A stretch of DNA of 30,242 bases. Origin: Actinomycetes bacterium. GTDB taxonomy: Bacteria > Actinomycetota > Actinomycetes > Actinomycetales > Cellulomonadaceae. Shown here one piece after another: positions 1 through 8,183 of this stretch. The position numbers and the translations under genes were made by a program. How positions within the stretch are numbered: position 1 is the stretch's first letter; every line of letters starts with the position of its first letter. The notes beneath the pieces are model-generated. The model had not been told where the DNA came from. It saw only the letters and a list, made by a program, of their open reading frames with translations, and did not search any database. The DNA lies in the NCBI GenBank assembly GCA_023418375.1, contig JAEZZV010000352.1, positions 1-30,242 of the forward strand, written 5' to 3'.

Positions 1-93
1 GCGCGCGTCCTCGCGCACGTCGCGGCCGGGCTGGCGAACCGCTCGCGCGGGCTCGCGGGTCGCTCGCTCGGCCTGGAGCCCGTGCAGCACTGA
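1..93 (+). CDS. C-terminal tail of an unidentified protein (partial)
   Basis: Thirty codons run from the left edge to a TGA at 91-93. Nearly every third position is G or C, as expected for real coding sequence in this genome. The visible peptide is Ala/Leu/Arg-rich and ends in LEPVQH. It contains no recognisable domain, so no function is proposed. The rest of the gene lies outside the window. Confidence 0.5.
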   Translation, partial: ARVLAHVAAGLANRSRGLAGRSLGLEPVQH

Positions 94-298
94 CCACCCT
101 GGCCGTCGCTGCGGCCCCGTCGTGACCGTGGGCCGCGCCTCCCGTGGCCGTCCCCGACGGTCCAACGACCGGCTGACGCGCCGGGCCGAGGTCGTTCGCG
201 GGCAGGGCTGGAACCCTCGTTTCCTGAGGAATCGCTGAGGACGATTCCCGGGCACGTTCCGGCGTGCCTACCGTGGTGGCGAGCCCGAGGAGATGCCC
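94..298. promoter_or_regulatory. Intergenic leader with inverted repeat upstream of first lipoprotein
   Basis: This 205-base gap holds a perfect inverted repeat, GGAATCG-N7-CGATTCC, at 228-248, whose spacer and left flank contain a direct repeat of CTGAGGA (224-230 and 235-241). A possible -10 hexamer TACCGT lies at 269-274, but no convincing -35 accompanies it. The ribosome binding site GAGGAG lies at 287-292. A weak GACCGT/ACGGTC hairpin at 124-162 could end the upstream gene. The role of the repeat is unknown; it could be an operator. Confidence 0.35.
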
Positions 299-1369
299 AT
301 GCTCGCCCGCCGCGCCGTCCTGTCGTTCGCCGCCGCCCTCGCCGTCGCGCTGCCGCTCGCCGCCTGCTCGGGCGACGACGAGCCCGAGCCCACCCCGACG
401 CCGTCGGAGGAGGAGTCGGCCGCGCCCCTCGAGGCGATGCTGACCGAGTACCTGTCGGACTGGTCGGACGAGGACATCCAGCAGCGGCTCGCCGAGATGG
501 AGCGGCAGGTCGCGGCGTGCATGGCCGACGAGGGTTTCGACTACACGCCCGTGGACTACTCCGAGGTGGAGCTCGACCTCGGGAGCGCCCTCGAGCTCGA
601 CCCGGGCAGCGCCGAGTTCGCGGAGCAGTACGGCTACGGCATCACCACCGACCCGTTCACGTCGGGCGACACGGAGGCGGTCACCGACCCCAACGAGGCC
701 TACGTCACGGCGATGTCCGACGCCGAGCGCGACGCCTACCTGACCGCGCTGTACGGCGCGGGCTACGCCGACGCGGCTGCGACGGCCGAGGGCGAGGCCC
801 TCGAGGACTACGACTGGGAGGAGGCCGGCTGCACCGGTCGCGCCCAGCAGCAGGTCGTGGCGCCAGGCATCCAGGACGAGGCGTTCTCCGCGCTCCAGGC
901 GGACATGGTCCAGATGCTCGCCGACGCCGACGCCGACCCCCGCCTGGCCCAGGTCACGACCGACTGGTCCACCTGCATGCTCGACGCCGGCTTCGACGGT
1001 CTCGAGCGCGTGGGCGACGGCGAGGCGGCCATCACCGCCGAGGTCGAGGCGGCCCGAACCCAGGTCTACGGCGGGGCGGCCGCCGGCGCCGACGCGGACG
1101 ACCCGGCCGCGGCCGCGCGTCGGGCCCTGCTCGGCCGGACGGGCGTCACCGACCCGCAGCTCGAGACCGCGTTCGACGAGGCCCTGGCCGAGATCATGCC
1201 GCGCGAGATCGACATGGCCGTGGCCGACGCCGCGTGCCGGGCGGAGGTCGGCTACGACGACGTCCGCCGCCAGGTGGACACCCAGTACCAGCTCGCCTTC
1301 CTGGCCGAGCACGCCGACGAGATCCAGACCTGGCTGGAGTCCCTCTCCGGGGCCGACGGGACGGACTGA
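299..1369 (+). CDS. Secreted lipoprotein, paralogue 1 (unknown function)
   Basis: The N-terminus is a lipoprotein signal peptide: two Arg, a hydrophobic core, and the lipobox LAAC with the lipidated Cys at residue 23. An acidic, Pro/Thr/Ser-rich linker follows. ATG 299 is preferred over ATG 293 because GAGGAG at 287-292 then has a 6-base spacer; it abuts the earlier ATG. The mature domain has four cysteines (about C74, C178, C226, C313). Two lie in a repeated C-M-x-D-x-G-F motif, which suggests two disulfides and an internal duplication. It is clearly paralogous to the next gene: both share the motifs GYGITT, YVTAMSDAE or IVNAMSETE, and GYDD. No named family was recognised. It is predicted to sit on the outer face of the membrane, and may work with the exporter encoded downstream, but that link rests only on proximity. 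Confidence 0.85.
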   Translation: MLARRAVLSFAAALAVALPLAACSGDDEPEPTPTPSEEESAAPLEAMLTEYLSDWSDEDIQQRLAEMERQVAACMADEGFDYTPVDYSEVELDLGSALELDPGSAEFAEQYGYGITTDPFTSGDTEAVTDPNEAYVTAMSDAERDAYLTALYGAGYADAAATAEGEALEDYDWEEAGCTGRAQQQVVAPGIQDEAFSALQADMVQMLADADADPRLAQVTTDWSTCMLDAGFDGLERVGDGEAAITAEVEAARTQVYGGAAAGADADDPAAAARRALLGRTGVTDPQLETAFDEALAEIMPREIDMAVADAACRAEVGYDDVRRQVDTQYQLAFLAEHADEIQTWLESLSGADGTD

Positions 1370-1621
1370 ACCGGCCGCCGCACCGCACCAACGAAAGCCT
1401 TCGCTCGTGCGTCTTACCTGCGGGGGCGGTGGGTCTCGACCTGGCCGCCGCGCGCCCGATGAGAACGTGTCCAGATCGTGATGCCAGTCCTGGGATCGAT
1501 GCGACACAAGCAGGACATCATCCAGCAGGACGATCCGCACGGCCGAAGGTGACCCGTAGCGTCTCCGCGACGGAGCCACCCGAGGGCCCGGCTTCCACCG
1601 CCCAGGGGGAAACGAGGAGAG

Positions 1622-2692
1622 ATGACCGCCACACCGACCACCGCGCGTCCGCGCATCGTCACCGCCCGCGCGCTCGTGCTCGGCACCGCGCTCGCCGTCG
1701 GCCTCACCGGCTGCGGAGGGGGTGACGACGAGTCGAGCCCCCAGGAGACGCCGATGGGCGCCCTCGACAAGATGTTCGAGGAGGCCTACGGCGACTGGGA
1801 CGAGGAGGCCTCGAACGCCAAGCAGATGCAGATCGAGGAGCTCCAGGCCGAGTGCATGGCCGAGCTCGGGTTCGAGTACATCCCCGTCGACTGGTCCGCG
1901 ATGGGCGGCGGCATGGCCATCTCCTCGGACGAGATGGACGAGATCCCCTGGGGCACCCTCGAGTTCGCCGAGCAGTGGGGCTACGGCATCACGACGAACC
2001 CGTACGAGGACTCCCAGGAGGACGTCGAGCCGACGCCGGCCGACCAGGGGTACGAGGACCCCAACATGGAGATCGTCAACGCGATGAGCGAGACCGAGCA
2101 GCAGGCGTACTACGAGGCCCTGTACGGCCCGCAGTCCGACGAGCCGGTCATGGACGAGGACGAGTGGGTCCCCCCGTCGTGGGAGGAGATGGGCTGCAGC
2201 GGGTACGCCCAGCACGAGGTCTACGGCGACGCCGCGTTCGGCGGCGGCGAGGACGACCCGTTCGCCGGGCTCATGGACGAGATGAACCAGATGTGGGAGT
2301 CGATCTCCACCGACGACCGCATCCTGGCCACCGAGTCCGAGTGGGCGACCTGCATGGCCGACGCCGGCCACCCGAACCTCGCCAAGGTCGGCGACGCCGA
2401 GCAGATCATCTACGACCAGGTCGACCCGATCTGGAACGACGCCTACTCCGACGTCTCGCCCGACGCGACCGAGGAGGACTACCTGGCGATCGAGCAGTCG
2501 ATCCAGGAGGAGCTCGCCGCGATCACCCCGCAGGAGATCGAGCTCGCCGTCGACGACTACACCTGCCGCAAGGACGTCGGCTACGACGACGCCTACTCCG
2601 AGGTGAACCTCGCCCTCCAGCAGGACTTCTACGACACCCACAAGGCGGAGCTCGAGGAGTGGGTCGCCTTCCAGCAGGAGCAGAACTCCTGA
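1622..2692 (+). CDS. Secreted lipoprotein, paralogue 2 (unknown function)
   Basis: This is a 356-residue protein with a signal peptide ending in the lipobox LTGC (lipidated Cys at residue 31), followed by a very acidic, Glu/Asp/Tyr-rich mature domain. Four cysteines (about C78, C192, C244, C315) match those of the preceding paralogue in order and spacing, within CMAELGF, MGCSGYAQ, CMADAGH and TCRKDVGYDD contexts. Purine-rich sequence (AGGAG at 1615-1619, GGGGGA at 1605-1610) precedes ATG 1622. A separate 250-base upstream region implies its own promoter, and a strong hairpin follows the stop. The pair is best read as a tandem duplication. Function is unknown; ligand binding at the cell surface or assistance to the adjacent exporter are possibilities. 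Confidence 0.87.
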   Translation: MTATPTTARPRIVTARALVLGTALAVGLTGCGGGDDESSPQETPMGALDKMFEEAYGDWDEEASNAKQMQIEELQAECMAELGFEYIPVDWSAMGGGMAISSDEMDEIPWGTLEFAEQWGYGITTNPYEDSQEDVEPTPADQGYEDPNMEIVNAMSETEQQAYYEALYGPQSDEPVMDEDEWVPPSWEEMGCSGYAQHEVYGDAAFGGGEDDPFAGLMDEMNQMWESISTDDRILATESEWATCMADAGHPNLAKVGDAEQIIYDQVDPIWNDAYSDVSPDATEEDYLAIEQSIQEELAAITPQEIELAVDDYTCRKDVGYDDAYSEVNLALQQDFYDTHKAELEEWVAFQQEQNS

Positions 2693-2699
2693 TCGTCCA

Positions 2700-2756
2700 G
2701 GCAGGGGCCTTCGGGCCGACGACGGCGCCCCGGCTCCGGGCGCCGTCGTCCCTGCC
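2700..2756 (+). terminator. Hairpin terminator after lipoprotein pair
   Basis: GACGACGGCGCCC at 2718-2730 pairs perfectly with GGGCGCCGTCGTC at 2738-2750 across a 7-base loop. Outer arms GGCAGG (2700-2705) and CCTGCC (2751-2756) can extend the structure. There is no U-tract, which is common for actinobacterial terminators. It separates the lipoprotein transcript from the exporter operon. Confidence 0.7.
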
Positions 2757-2797
2757 AGGCGGGGCCGTCGCACCAGCACGATGAAAGAGGCACGCAC

Positions 2798-4531
2798 GTG
2801 AGGGCAGTCACCGGCTCCACCCGAACCATCTGGATCATCGCGATCACCGCCGTGGTGTCGCTCGGCGCGGGCATCGGCCTGAGCAGGCTCATCGTCTCCC
2901 CCGCGGAGGCGGCTGCGAACGCCGCGCCGCCGGAGGCCGGGCCGATCACCGTCCCGGTCGAGCAGCGGGCGCTGACCAACGACATCGTCATGCGCGGTGA
3001 CGCGCTGTACGAGGACCCGGTCGGCGTGACCGTCGAGACCGGCGAGATCGACGGACCGGCCGTGGTGACCGGGCAGGTGCCGGAGGAGGCCTCCACCATC
3101 GAGGCCGGCAACGTGATCCTCGAGGTCACGGGCCGTCCGGTGATCCTGCTGACGGGCGAGCTGCCGGTGTACCGGACGCTGCGTGCGGGCGTCTCGGGCC
3201 CGGACGTGCAGCAGCTCCGGGCGGCGCTCGCCGCGCTCGGCATCGACGCCGGCGACGTGAACAACGCCGCGTACGACGCGAGCGCCGCCGCGGCCGTGCG
3301 CGCGCTGTACGCCAAGGTCGGGTACCCGGCGCCGACGACGGGTGAGGCCGCCGAGGAGGCCCTCAAGGGCCTCCAGGAGGGCGTCCGCACCGCCGAGGAG
3401 GATCTCGCAACCGCGCAGCGCGATCTGAACGCGGCAGCAAACGGTCCGCAGGCGGAACGAGTGCGCCTTCAAGGGGACGTGACTCTCACGAAGGCCACGC
3501 TCGATTCGAAGTCCGCTGCGGCCAATGCGGCTATTGCCAAGTTGGAGGCGTGCAAGGTCGCGCCGCCGGAGACCGGGTGCGACACCTTCGCCCAGGCGGC
3601 GGAACAGGCTTCCCTCGAGAGGCTTGAGGCGCAGAACGCCTATGACGTTGCGGTAACCGAACTCAATGACCTGCGCCCCCCGGACACCGCTCAGGCGCAG
3701 GCCACCGTGGCGAGCGCGCAGCGCGCCCTCAACGACGCCCGCACGGCGCTGTCCGAGGCGCAGGCCGAGGCGATCACCCCCCTGCCCGCGGCCGAGGTCG
3801 TCTACCTCGCCTCGACGCCGCGCCGCGTGGACGACGTCGCGATCCGCCGCGGCTCGATGGTCGCCGGCTCGTCGGCCGTGATGACGGTCTCGGGCGCGAC
3901 GCTGCAGATCCAGGGCACGCTCGACAAGAACGACGCCGACCTGATCGTCGAGGGCACGGCCGTGAGGATCGTGCTCCCCGACGGCGTCGAGGTCTCTGGG
4001 ACCGTCCAGTCGGTCGGCCTGATCGAGGAGGAGGACGGCGACGGCGGCGAGGGCGGCCAGGTCGGCGACGGCGGCACCGCCGCCGACCCGAACCGGCGCA
4101 AGGTCGTCGTCGTGCCGGACGAGCTGACCGAGGACCAGCGCTGGATGCTCCAGGGCTCCAACGTGCGGATCACGATCCCCGTGAGCTCGACCGAGGGCGA
4201 GGTCATGGCGGTGCCGCTGGCCGCGCTCACCCAGGGCCCGGGCGGCGAGTCGCGCGTCGAGGTGCTCGACGACGGCTCCGACACCCCGCGCCTCGTGGTG
4301 GTCGAGACCGGCCTGGCCGCCGGCGGCTACGCCGAGATCCGGCCCGTGGACGGCGAGCTGAAGGTCGGCGACCGCGTGGTCGTGGGCCAGGGCGGCTCGC
4401 TCGCCGAGGACGAGCCCGCCGGCGACGAGGGCGCCGACGAGGAGGGCGCCGACGAGGAGGAACCCGCCACCGAGGAGCCCGCCACCGAGGAGACCGAGGA
4501 GACCGGGGACACCGAGGGCGCCGAGGGATGA
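2798..4531 (+). CDS. MacA/HlyD-like membrane-fusion adaptor with peptidoglycan-binding-type domain
   Basis: A 577-residue adaptor of a tripartite-like ABC exporter. One N-terminal membrane segment (about residues 8-28) is followed by a barrel and lipoyl-like region. A peptidoglycan-binding-like domain spans about 128-180 (GVSGPDVQQLRAAL), and a long coiled-coil hairpin spans about 195-325. A second barrel half (GTLDKNDADLIVEGTAVRI) follows, then an acidic repeat tail rich in EE, DEGADEEG and ATEEPATEE. GTG 2798 has AAAGAGG at 2784-2790. The stop overlaps the ATPase start (ATGA), so the two are translationally coupled. Bases about 3405-3670, coding for the hairpin tip, are lower in GC than the flanks and encode CKVAPPETGC (C252 and C261). 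In Gram-positive bacteria such adaptors accompany MacB-type pumps that export peptides or drugs; the substrate is unknown. Confidence 0.85.
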   Translation: MRAVTGSTRTIWIIAITAVVSLGAGIGLSRLIVSPAEAAANAAPPEAGPITVPVEQRALTNDIVMRGDALYEDPVGVTVETGEIDGPAVVTGQVPEEASTIEAGNVILEVTGRPVILLTGELPVYRTLRAGVSGPDVQQLRAALAALGIDAGDVNNAAYDASAAAAVRALYAKVGYPAPTTGEAAEEALKGLQEGVRTAEEDLATAQRDLNAAANGPQAERVRLQGDVTLTKATLDSKSAAANAAIAKLEACKVAPPETGCDTFAQAAEQASLERLEAQNAYDVAVTELNDLRPPDTAQAQATVASAQRALNDARTALSEAQAEAITPLPAAEVVYLASTPRRVDDVAIRRGSMVAGSSAVMTVSGATLQIQGTLDKNDADLIVEGTAVRIVLPDGVEVSGTVQSVGLIEEEDGDGGEGGQVGDGGTAADPNRRKVVVVPDELTEDQRWMLQGSNVRITIPVSSTEGEVMAVPLAALTQGPGGESRVEVLDDGSDTPRLVVVETGLAAGGYAEIRPVDGELKVGDRVVVGQGGSLAEDEPAGDEGADEEGADEEEPATEEPATEETEETGDTEGAEG

Positions 4532-5208
4532 GCGAGCCCCCCGTCATCGACCTGCGCGGCCTCTCGCGCGCGTTCCCCGGCAGCCCTCCGGTGGAGGCGC
4601 TCCAGCGCGTGGACCTCGTCGTGCGGCGCGGTGAGTACGTCTCGATCGTCGGGCCCTCGGGCTCGGGGAAGTCGACGCTGCTGCACATCCTCGGGCTGCT
4701 GGACCGGCCCACCGCGGGCGACTACCTGCTCGACGGCGTCTCCACGGCCACCGTGAGCGAGAACGAGCGCGCGCACCTGCGCGGCGGCCGCATCGGGTTC
4801 GTCTTCCAGGCGTTCCACCTGCTGCCGCACCGCTCGGTGCTCGACAACGTGCTCCTGGCGTCCCTGTACAGCGGGGTTCCGCGCGCGGAGCGCCGCGAGC
4901 GGGCGCTGGCCGCGCTGGACCGCGTCGGGCTCTCGCACCGCCTCGACTTCCTGCCGACGGTGCTCTCCGGTGGCGAGCGGCAGCGCGTCGCCGTCGCCCG
5001 CGCCGTCATCTCCGCCCCGCACGTGCTGCTCGCGGACGAGCCCACGGGCAACCTGGACTCGGTCACCTCGGAGGGCGTCCTGGACCTGTTCGAGGAGCTG
5101 CACGCCGACGGCCTCACGCTCGTCGTCATCACGCACGACCCGAAGGTCTCCGCCCGGGCCCAGCGCCAGGTGCGGATCGCGGACGGCAAGCTGAGCGAGG
5201 TGGCCTGA
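4528..5208 (+). CDS. MacB/LolD-type ABC transporter ATP-binding protein
   Basis: A 226-residue nucleotide-binding subunit with an intact catalytic set: Walker A GPSGSGKST (about residues 42-50), Q-loop in GFVFQAFHLLPHRSV, ABC signature LSGGERQR, Walker B VLLADEPTGNLDS and an H-loop His in VVITHD. The DEPTGNLDS sequence and overall length are typical of the MacB/LolD/FtsE group. The start overlaps the adaptor stop by four bases, and the permease start overlaps its own stop, so the three genes form a tight operon. It would energise the adjacent permease in the cytoplasmic membrane. Substrate is not deducible from this subunit. Confidence 0.93.
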   Translation: MSEPPVIDLRGLSRAFPGSPPVEALQRVDLVVRRGEYVSIVGPSGSGKSTLLHILGLLDRPTAGDYLLDGVSTATVSENERAHLRGGRIGFVFQAFHLLPHRSVLDNVLLASLYSGVPRAERRERALAALDRVGLSHRLDFLPTVLSGGERQRVAVARAVISAPHVLLADEPTGNLDSVTSEGVLDLFEELHADGLTLVVITHDPKVSARAQRQVRIADGKLSEVA

Positions 5209-6680
5209 TGATGCGGCGCCGACGCGGTCAGACCCCGGCCGACGACCCGATGGTCAGCCTCGGGCTCGCCGACGACCCGGGTACGGTCCTGACGGCCGAG
5301 ACGGCCGTCATCCCGGAGCAGGCGACGCCGGTCGACGGAGTGGGGGGGTTCCCGGACGGTGACGGGGCCGCGGCTGGCGAGCCGGACGGGCGTCGTCGGC
5401 GGCGGTTCCCGCTGCCGCTGGGGCGGCTCCGCCTGCGCCGGCGCGGGACCCGGCACGCGCGCAACGGGGACATGTTCGGCGTCCGGGACCTGCTCGCGGA
5501 GGCCTCCCACGGCATCGGCGCGCGGCCCGGCCGCCTGTTCCTCACGATCATCGGCACGGTGCTCGGCATCGGGTCGCTCGTGGTGACGGTGGGCCTCGCG
5601 CAGACGGCGGCCGGCCAGATCGCGAGCCGCTTCGACGCGGTCGCGGCGACGCAGGTCGTCATCGAGCCGGCATCCGCCCAGACCCGCAACGGCGAGCGCG
5701 CCACCGGCCGCATCCCGTGGGACGTCGAGGACCGGCTCAGCCGGATCGCGGGCATCGAGGTGTCGGGGGCGATCGCTCCCGTGAACGTCGGGGACGCGCG
5801 GATCACCGCCGTGCCCGTCAACGACCCCTCGGCGCCCACGCTCGCGAACCCGCAGGTCATCGCGGTGACGCCCGGCCTGATCGACGCCGTCGGCGGCTCG
5901 GTCGTCACGGGCCGCACGTTCGACGCCGGGCACGACGAGCGGGCCGACCGCGTCGCGCTCCTCGGATCGCGCGCGGCGCTACGTCTCGGCGTCGTGCGCG
6001 TGGACAGCCAGCCGTCGGTGTTCATCGGCGACCGCCCGTACACGGTGATCGGCATCGTCGACGACGTGCGGCGGCGCTCGGACCTGCTGGACGCCGTCAT
6101 CATCCCGGTGGGCACGGCGCGGCACGACTACCGGCTGGCCGCGCTGGAGCAGGCGCACGCGCGGATGGCGATCGGCGCCGGCCCGGTCATCGCCGAGCAG
6201 GCGCCCGTCGCGCTCGAGCCGAACGCGCCCGAGACCATCGAGGTCCAGGTGCCGCCGGCCGGGTCCACGGTCCGCGAGAGCGTGCAGGCCGACATCAACG
6301 CGATCTTCCTGGCGCTGGGCGCGGTGGCGCTGCTGGTCGGTGGCCTGGGCATCGCGAACGTCACGCTCCTGTCGGTGCGCGAGCGGACCGGCGAGATCGG
6401 CCTCCGCCGGGCGCTGGGCGCGACACGGCGCAACATCGGCAACCAGTTCCTCGTGGAGTCCGGGGTCATCGGCCTGCTCGGCGGTCTGGTGGGCTCGGCG
6501 CTCGGCGTGGGGGTCGTGGTCGTCGTGAGCGTGAGCAAGGAGTGGACGCCGATCCTCGACACGGTCGTGGTGGTCGGCGCCGCCGGCCTGGGTGGCGTCA
6601 TCGGCGTCCTGGCGGGCCTGTACCCGGCGCTCAAGGCGGCGAAGATCGAGCCCATCCACGCGCTCCGCGGCGGTACCTGA
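5208..6680 (+). CDS. MacB-like ABC transporter permease (FtsX domain)
   Basis: A 490-residue permease with the MacB layout. One membrane segment (about 109-130) is followed by a large extracytoplasmic MacB_PCD domain. Three C-terminal membrane segments follow (about 364-390, 418-442 and 450-475), separated by the FtsX motif ERTGEIGLRRALGATRRNI. The first ATG overlaps the ATPase stop, with GCGAGG at 5195-5200 as ribosome binding site. This gives an unusual cytoplasmic extension of about 87 residues: acidic and Pro/Gly-rich, then Arg-rich. An internal ATG at 5472 would start at the point where MacB homology begins (MFGVRDLL), but its purine tract is too close. With the adaptor and ATPase it forms a putative mechanotransmission exporter. 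Confidence 0.9.
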   Translation: MMRRRRGQTPADDPMVSLGLADDPGTVLTAETAVIPEQATPVDGVGGFPDGDGAAAGEPDGRRRRRFPLPLGRLRLRRRGTRHARNGDMFGVRDLLAEASHGIGARPGRLFLTIIGTVLGIGSLVVTVGLAQTAAGQIASRFDAVAATQVVIEPASAQTRNGERATGRIPWDVEDRLSRIAGIEVSGAIAPVNVGDARITAVPVNDPSAPTLANPQVIAVTPGLIDAVGGSVVTGRTFDAGHDERADRVALLGSRAALRLGVVRVDSQPSVFIGDRPYTVIGIVDDVRRRSDLLDAVIIPVGTARHDYRLAALEQAHARMAIGAGPVIAEQAPVALEPNAPETIEVQVPPAGSTVRESVQADINAIFLALGAVALLVGGLGIANVTLLSVRERTGEIGLRRALGATRRNIGNQFLVESGVIGLLGGLVGSALGVGVVVVVSVSKEWTPILDTVVVVGAAGLGGVIGVLAGLYPALKAAKIEPIHALRGGT

Positions 6681-6718
6681 CCGGTCCGCGCAGCGCCGCA
6701 GCTGTCATCCCCCGAGAC

Positions 6719-6759
6719 GGTGAAGGGTTCCTACCGGCATCCGGTAGGAACCCTTCATC
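6719..6759. terminator. Bidirectional hairpin terminator between convergent genes
   Basis: TGAAGGGTTCCTACCGG at 6721-6737 is followed by a three-base loop (CAT) and its exact reverse complement at 6741-6757. The 17-bp perfect stem can be extended by a G-T and a G-C pair. It lies between the permease stop (6680) and the convergent stop at 6763, so it can serve both transcripts. Confidence 0.85.
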
Positions 6760-6762
6760 GCG

Positions 6763-7371
6763 TCAGGGGGCGGGCGCCTCGAGGGGCGGGCCCGCGCGTC
6801 CGGCGGCGCGGCGGCGGCGGAACCGCGAGATCCGCCAGAGGGCCACACCGATCGCGATCAGGACCACGACGACCAGCACCGGGACCAGGATCGCGAGGAT
6901 GCTCACGGTCGCGGACGTCGCGTCCTCGGCGGCCGAGACGAACGGCGCCCCCAGGCCGAACGTGCCCGCGTTGACGATCGGGCGGCTGAGCGCCTTGCCC
7001 GCGTGCACGGTCCCGGCGAGCGCGACGCCGATGGCGGCGCCCACCCACGGGTTCTCGCGCCACCAGTCGGACTGCTCGATCTGCTGCGCGCCCGACGCCG
7101 CCGCGAACATCACGCCGCCCATGAGCGGGCGCACGGCGGTCTGGAGCACGTCGCTGACGTGGTCGACGCCGGGCACCTTGTCCAGGACGACGTCGGCGAC
7201 CAGCAGCGCCATGCCGACGCCGATCGCCCACCACGACGAGATCCAGTCCAGGCCGGGCGGGAGGTCGAGGAGGTCGGTGAACCGGTCGAGCATCCCGACC
7301 AGCACGAACGGGATGAATGCGTTCAGCCCCGCGGCGGCGGACAGCCCCGCGCCGGTCAGTGCAGCCAGCAC
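6763..7371 (-). CDS. DUF4126-type integral membrane protein
   Basis: A 202-residue protein with hydrophobic segments and the family-like N-terminus GAGLSAAAGLNAFIPFVLVGMLDRF. A WWAIGVGMALLVADVVLDKVPGVD segment and a C-terminal helix followed by an Arg-rich cytoplasmic tail come after it. The layout matches the DUF4126 family of small membrane proteins, whose function is not known. AAGGGAG lies just upstream of ATG 7371 on the minus strand. The gene is the last of a minus-strand run, 55 bases downstream of the RsbW-like gene, so cotranscription with the partner-switching genes is possible but not shown. Confidence 0.8.
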   Translation of the reverse strand: MLAALTGAGLSAAAGLNAFIPFVLVGMLDRFTDLLDLPPGLDWISSWWAIGVGMALLVADVVLDKVPGVDHVSDVLQTAVRPLMGGVMFAAASGAQQIEQSDWWRENPWVGAAIGVALAGTVHAGKALSRPIVNAGTFGLGAPFVSAAEDATSATVSILAILVPVLVVVVLIAIGVALWRISRFRRRRAAGRAGPPLEAPAP

Positions 7372-7426
7372 CTGCGCCTCCCTTCGCCCGCGGCCAGGCT
7401 AGCGGGCGCCGGCCGGGCGGCCTCGG

Positions 7427-7840
7427 CTACTGGCCCGCGTACCGACGGACGAGGCGCCACACGTTGCGGTCGCCGTCGCGCAGGAGCGTCACCGAGTCCA
7501 CGGCCCGGCGCACCAGGAATAGCCCGCGGCCACTCGTCGCGCGGTCCGGCGGCGGTGGCGCATCGAGGTCGACCTCCGGCGGGACGCCGTCGTCCCACAC
7601 CTCCGCACGGAGCACGCCGTCGGCGGCCCGCAGCGTGGCCCCGAGCCGCAGCCGGCCGGGGCTGGCCGGCACGCCGTGCCGCAGGGTGTTCGTCGCGAGC
7701 TCCAGGACGGCCGCCCCGAAGCGCGCCCGCTCGGGCGACGGCACGTCGGGTGCCGCCGCCCAGAGCGCGTCGAGGGCGTCGTGCAGGGCGTCGAGCACCG
7801 GTGGCTCGACCGCGCCCTCGACCCGCACCTCAGCCGGCAC
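7427..7840 (-). CDS. RsbW/SpoIIAB-like anti-sigma regulatory factor (HATPase)
   Basis: A 137-residue GHKL ATPase of the anti-sigma/serine-kinase type. The N-box is ELATNTLRHG (E47, N51), G1 is DDG (83-85), and G2 is SGRGLFLV (about 103-110). Such proteins either phosphorylate a STAS antagonist on Ser or sequester a partner protein. The GTG start overlaps the STAS gene by 11 bases, so the two are translationally coupled and are expected to bind each other. The gene order glycosyltransferase, STAS, kinase suggests that this partner-switching pair responds to or controls the synthase. No sigma factor is encoded nearby. Confidence 0.88.
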   Translation of the reverse strand: MPAEVRVEGAVEPPVLDALHDALDALWAAAPDVPSPERARFGAAVLELATNTLRHGVPASPGRLRLGATLRAADGVLRAEVWDDGVPPEVDLDAPPPPDRATSGRGLFLVRRAVDSVTLLRDGDRNVWRLVRRYAGQ

Positions 7841-8183
7841 CGAGCGCCTCGTCGACCGTCGGGTACGGCCGCAGGACGCGGTCCATCGTCGTCAGCTGCA
7901 GGACCGTCAGCACCTGCTCGGTCGGGCGCGCGATGCGCAGGTCGCCGCCGGCAGCGCGGGTCGCGCGGAGCCCGGCGACCAGGGCACCCAACCCCGACGA
8001 GTCCATGAAGGTCGTCTCCGCCAGGTCCACGACGAGGAGCGTGCGCCCCGCGGCGACGGTCCGCTCGACGAGCGCGGTCAGCTCACCGGCCGTCACCATC
8101 GTCAGCCTGCCCGACGGCGTCACGACCGCCGCCCGCCCGTCCTCGGCACCCGGGCCGCTCGCCGGCTCCACCCTGACGTCCAC
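7830..8183 (-). CDS. STAS-domain anti-sigma factor antagonist (RsbV/SpoIIAA-like)
   Basis: A 117-residue single STAS domain. The phosphorylation loop is FMDSSGLGAL with Ser62/Ser63, the second being the usual phosphosite in this family. Its GTG start (8181-8183) is immediately adjacent to the stop codon of the upstream glycosyltransferase gene. Its end overlaps the RsbW-like gene by 11 bases. In partner switching, the dephosphorylated form binds the kinase and frees that kinase's target. The divergent PP2C protein at 10282-12405 is the obvious candidate phosphatase. The true downstream target is unknown. Confidence 0.9.
   Translation of the reverse strand: MDVRVEPASGPGAEDGRAAVVTPSGRLTMVTAGELTALVERTVAAGRTLLVVDLAETTFMDSSGLGALVAGLRATRAAGGDLRIARPTEQVLTVLQLTTMDRVLRPYPTVDEALGAG

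Noticed and set aside
1370..1621. Small gene or RNA in the gap between the lipoproteins
   Set aside because: No open frame with plausible codon use or start was found, and no tRNA-like or riboswitch-like fold was recognised. It is probably a promoter region; TAGCGT at 1557-1562 has no convincing -35.
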